From a virus, in the IMG/VR virus record IMGVR_UViG_3300044695_001987, positions 1-20,758 of that record: a stretch of 20,758 nt of DNA; one strand, given 5' to 3'. Positions 20,377-20,758 of this stretch are shown here, in pieces. The notes beneath the pieces were generated by a model. It did no database searches and was not told where the DNA came from. It saw nothing but the letters and a program-made list of their open reading frames with translations. The first letter of the stretch is position 1; each line of letters opens with the position of its first letter. The position numbers and the translations under genes were made by a program.

Positions 20377-20586
20377 TCAGCCACCCTTGAAGTGCCCTGC
20401 CACCCAAGTGATCCCGCCGCCAACCATTGAGGCGATGGTCATGCCCATCCAGAACCCGCCCTTGCCCTTGTTCGCCAGGGCAATAAGTTCTTCAAGCTGG
20501 CGCTCCATCTTGTCGATCTTCTTGTCCATCGTCTGGACGCGCTCCCAGAGAACGCCATACTTGATCGGGTCGATTTCAGTTTCCAT
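20377..20586 (-). CDS. Coiled-coil plus TM protein, XhlA/holin-like
   Basis: This 69-aa protein begins METEIDPIKYGVLWERVQTM, followed by a short coiled coil (DKKIDKMERQLEELIAL) and a C-terminal membrane segment GFWMGMTIASMVGGGITWVAGHF. The layout is that of hemolysin XhlA-like and holin-like phage proteins. I chose ATG 20586, which has GGAG 8 nt upstream; an upstream start would add only MCWSLK. It lies far from the endolysin, so it may be a second holin, an antiholin or an accessory membrane factor. Its start overlaps the partial gene before it by 11 nt. Confidence 0.72.
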   Translation of the reverse strand: METEIDPIKYGVLWERVQTMDKKIDKMERQLEELIALANKGKGGFWMGMTIASMVGGGITWVAGHFKGG

Positions 20587-20758
20587 CTTCAGGCTCCAGC
20601 ACATACACGCCTGTGCTTGAGGCGATTACGGTTTGATCTACCACCGGCTCCTGCCACGACCAGCCAGCCTCAGCCAAGATTTCATCGGTGACCGCTTCCA
20701 TCGTCCGGGTCGTGCTATCGGGCAGGCGCACCCGCGTAGGCCGAGTTTCGCTCGTGTC
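20576..20758 (-). CDS. Partial phage protein, C-terminal end only
   Basis: The reading frame enters from the window edge and stops at 20576, giving 60 residues. They contain TRVRLPDSTTRTMEAVTDE, then ILAEAGWSWQEPVVDQTVIA, and end VYVLEPEDGN. The pattern of a target sequence followed by EAVTDEILAEAG resembles small proteins downstream of tail or terminase genes that end in a conserved helical and Trp-containing domain. The true start lies outside the window, unless the internal ATG near 20701 is used. Function is unknown. Confidence 0.6.
   Translation of the reverse strand, partial: DTSETRPTRVRLPDSTTRTMEAVTDEILAEAGWSWQEPVVDQTVIASSTGVYVLEPEDGN

Noticed and set aside
1-20758. tRNA, rRNA, integrase, attachment site or insertion sequence
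   Set aside because: Reading both strands I saw no cloverleaf, recombinase motif, terminal inverted repeat or transposase. Absence by eye is not proof for tRNAs.

Overview
The window looks like part of the genome of a lytic, short-tailed (podovirus-like) double-stranded DNA phage, or of a metagenomic contig from one. The evidence is wall-to-wall small genes with ATGA/GTGA start-stop overlaps. There is a complete run from scaffold through major capsid protein, head-tail adaptor, tail protein, tail fibre, internal virion proteins, holin and endolysin. A separate replication/recombination block is also present. I see no tape-measure, tail-tube or sheath gene, integrase, tRNA or rRNA. Both ends are cut inside genes. 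The GC-rich composition and strong GGAG/AAGGAG ribosome sites would suit a proteobacterial host, possibly a freshwater betaproteobacterium, but that is a guess.

Layout. (1) Positions 1-1573, minus strand: the start of a conserved phage protein that often accompanies replication genes, and a Cas4/RecB-like DUF2800 nuclease with iron-sulfur cysteines. (2) Positions 1574-1656: a divergent control region with a candidate promoter and a 13-bp inverted repeat. (3) Positions 1657-5911, plus strand: an early operon of 13 tightly packed genes. It holds a DUF4338 (DruA-like) protein, a small membrane protein with a Cys-rich tail, short proteins of unknown role, a VRR-NUC nuclease, an SNF2-type helicase, an HNH-AP2 endonuclease and a NrdR-like zinc ribbon. 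(4) Positions 5817-20758, minus strand, read right to left: the late operon. It begins with membrane and accessory proteins, then scaffold, major capsid protein, a probable decoration protein, a run of very basic small proteins, structural and adaptor proteins, tail protein, tail fibre, a YkgJ-like Cys protein, three internal virion proteins, a 3TM holin and a GH24 endolysin. The two operons converge and overlap by 95 nt at 5817-5911.

How the genes work together: the early block should process, recombine and replicate DNA and modify or counter the host. The late block builds the head and short tail and ends with lysis. Expression in the late operon seems tuned by two intrinsic terminators, one after the capsid gene and one after the next gene. 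Each is placed directly against the ribosome site of the following gene.

The most interesting part is the AT-rich DUF4338 gene (1855-2439). It is flanked by a near-perfect 22-bp direct repeat covering its own start and the start of the next gene, which suggests a cassette inserted between the promoter-proximal gene and the older early operon. DUF4338 is best known from Druantia anti-phage systems (DruA) and from transposon-linked genes, so its presence in a phage early operon deserves testing. All gene names rest on reading motifs by eye; no database search was run.
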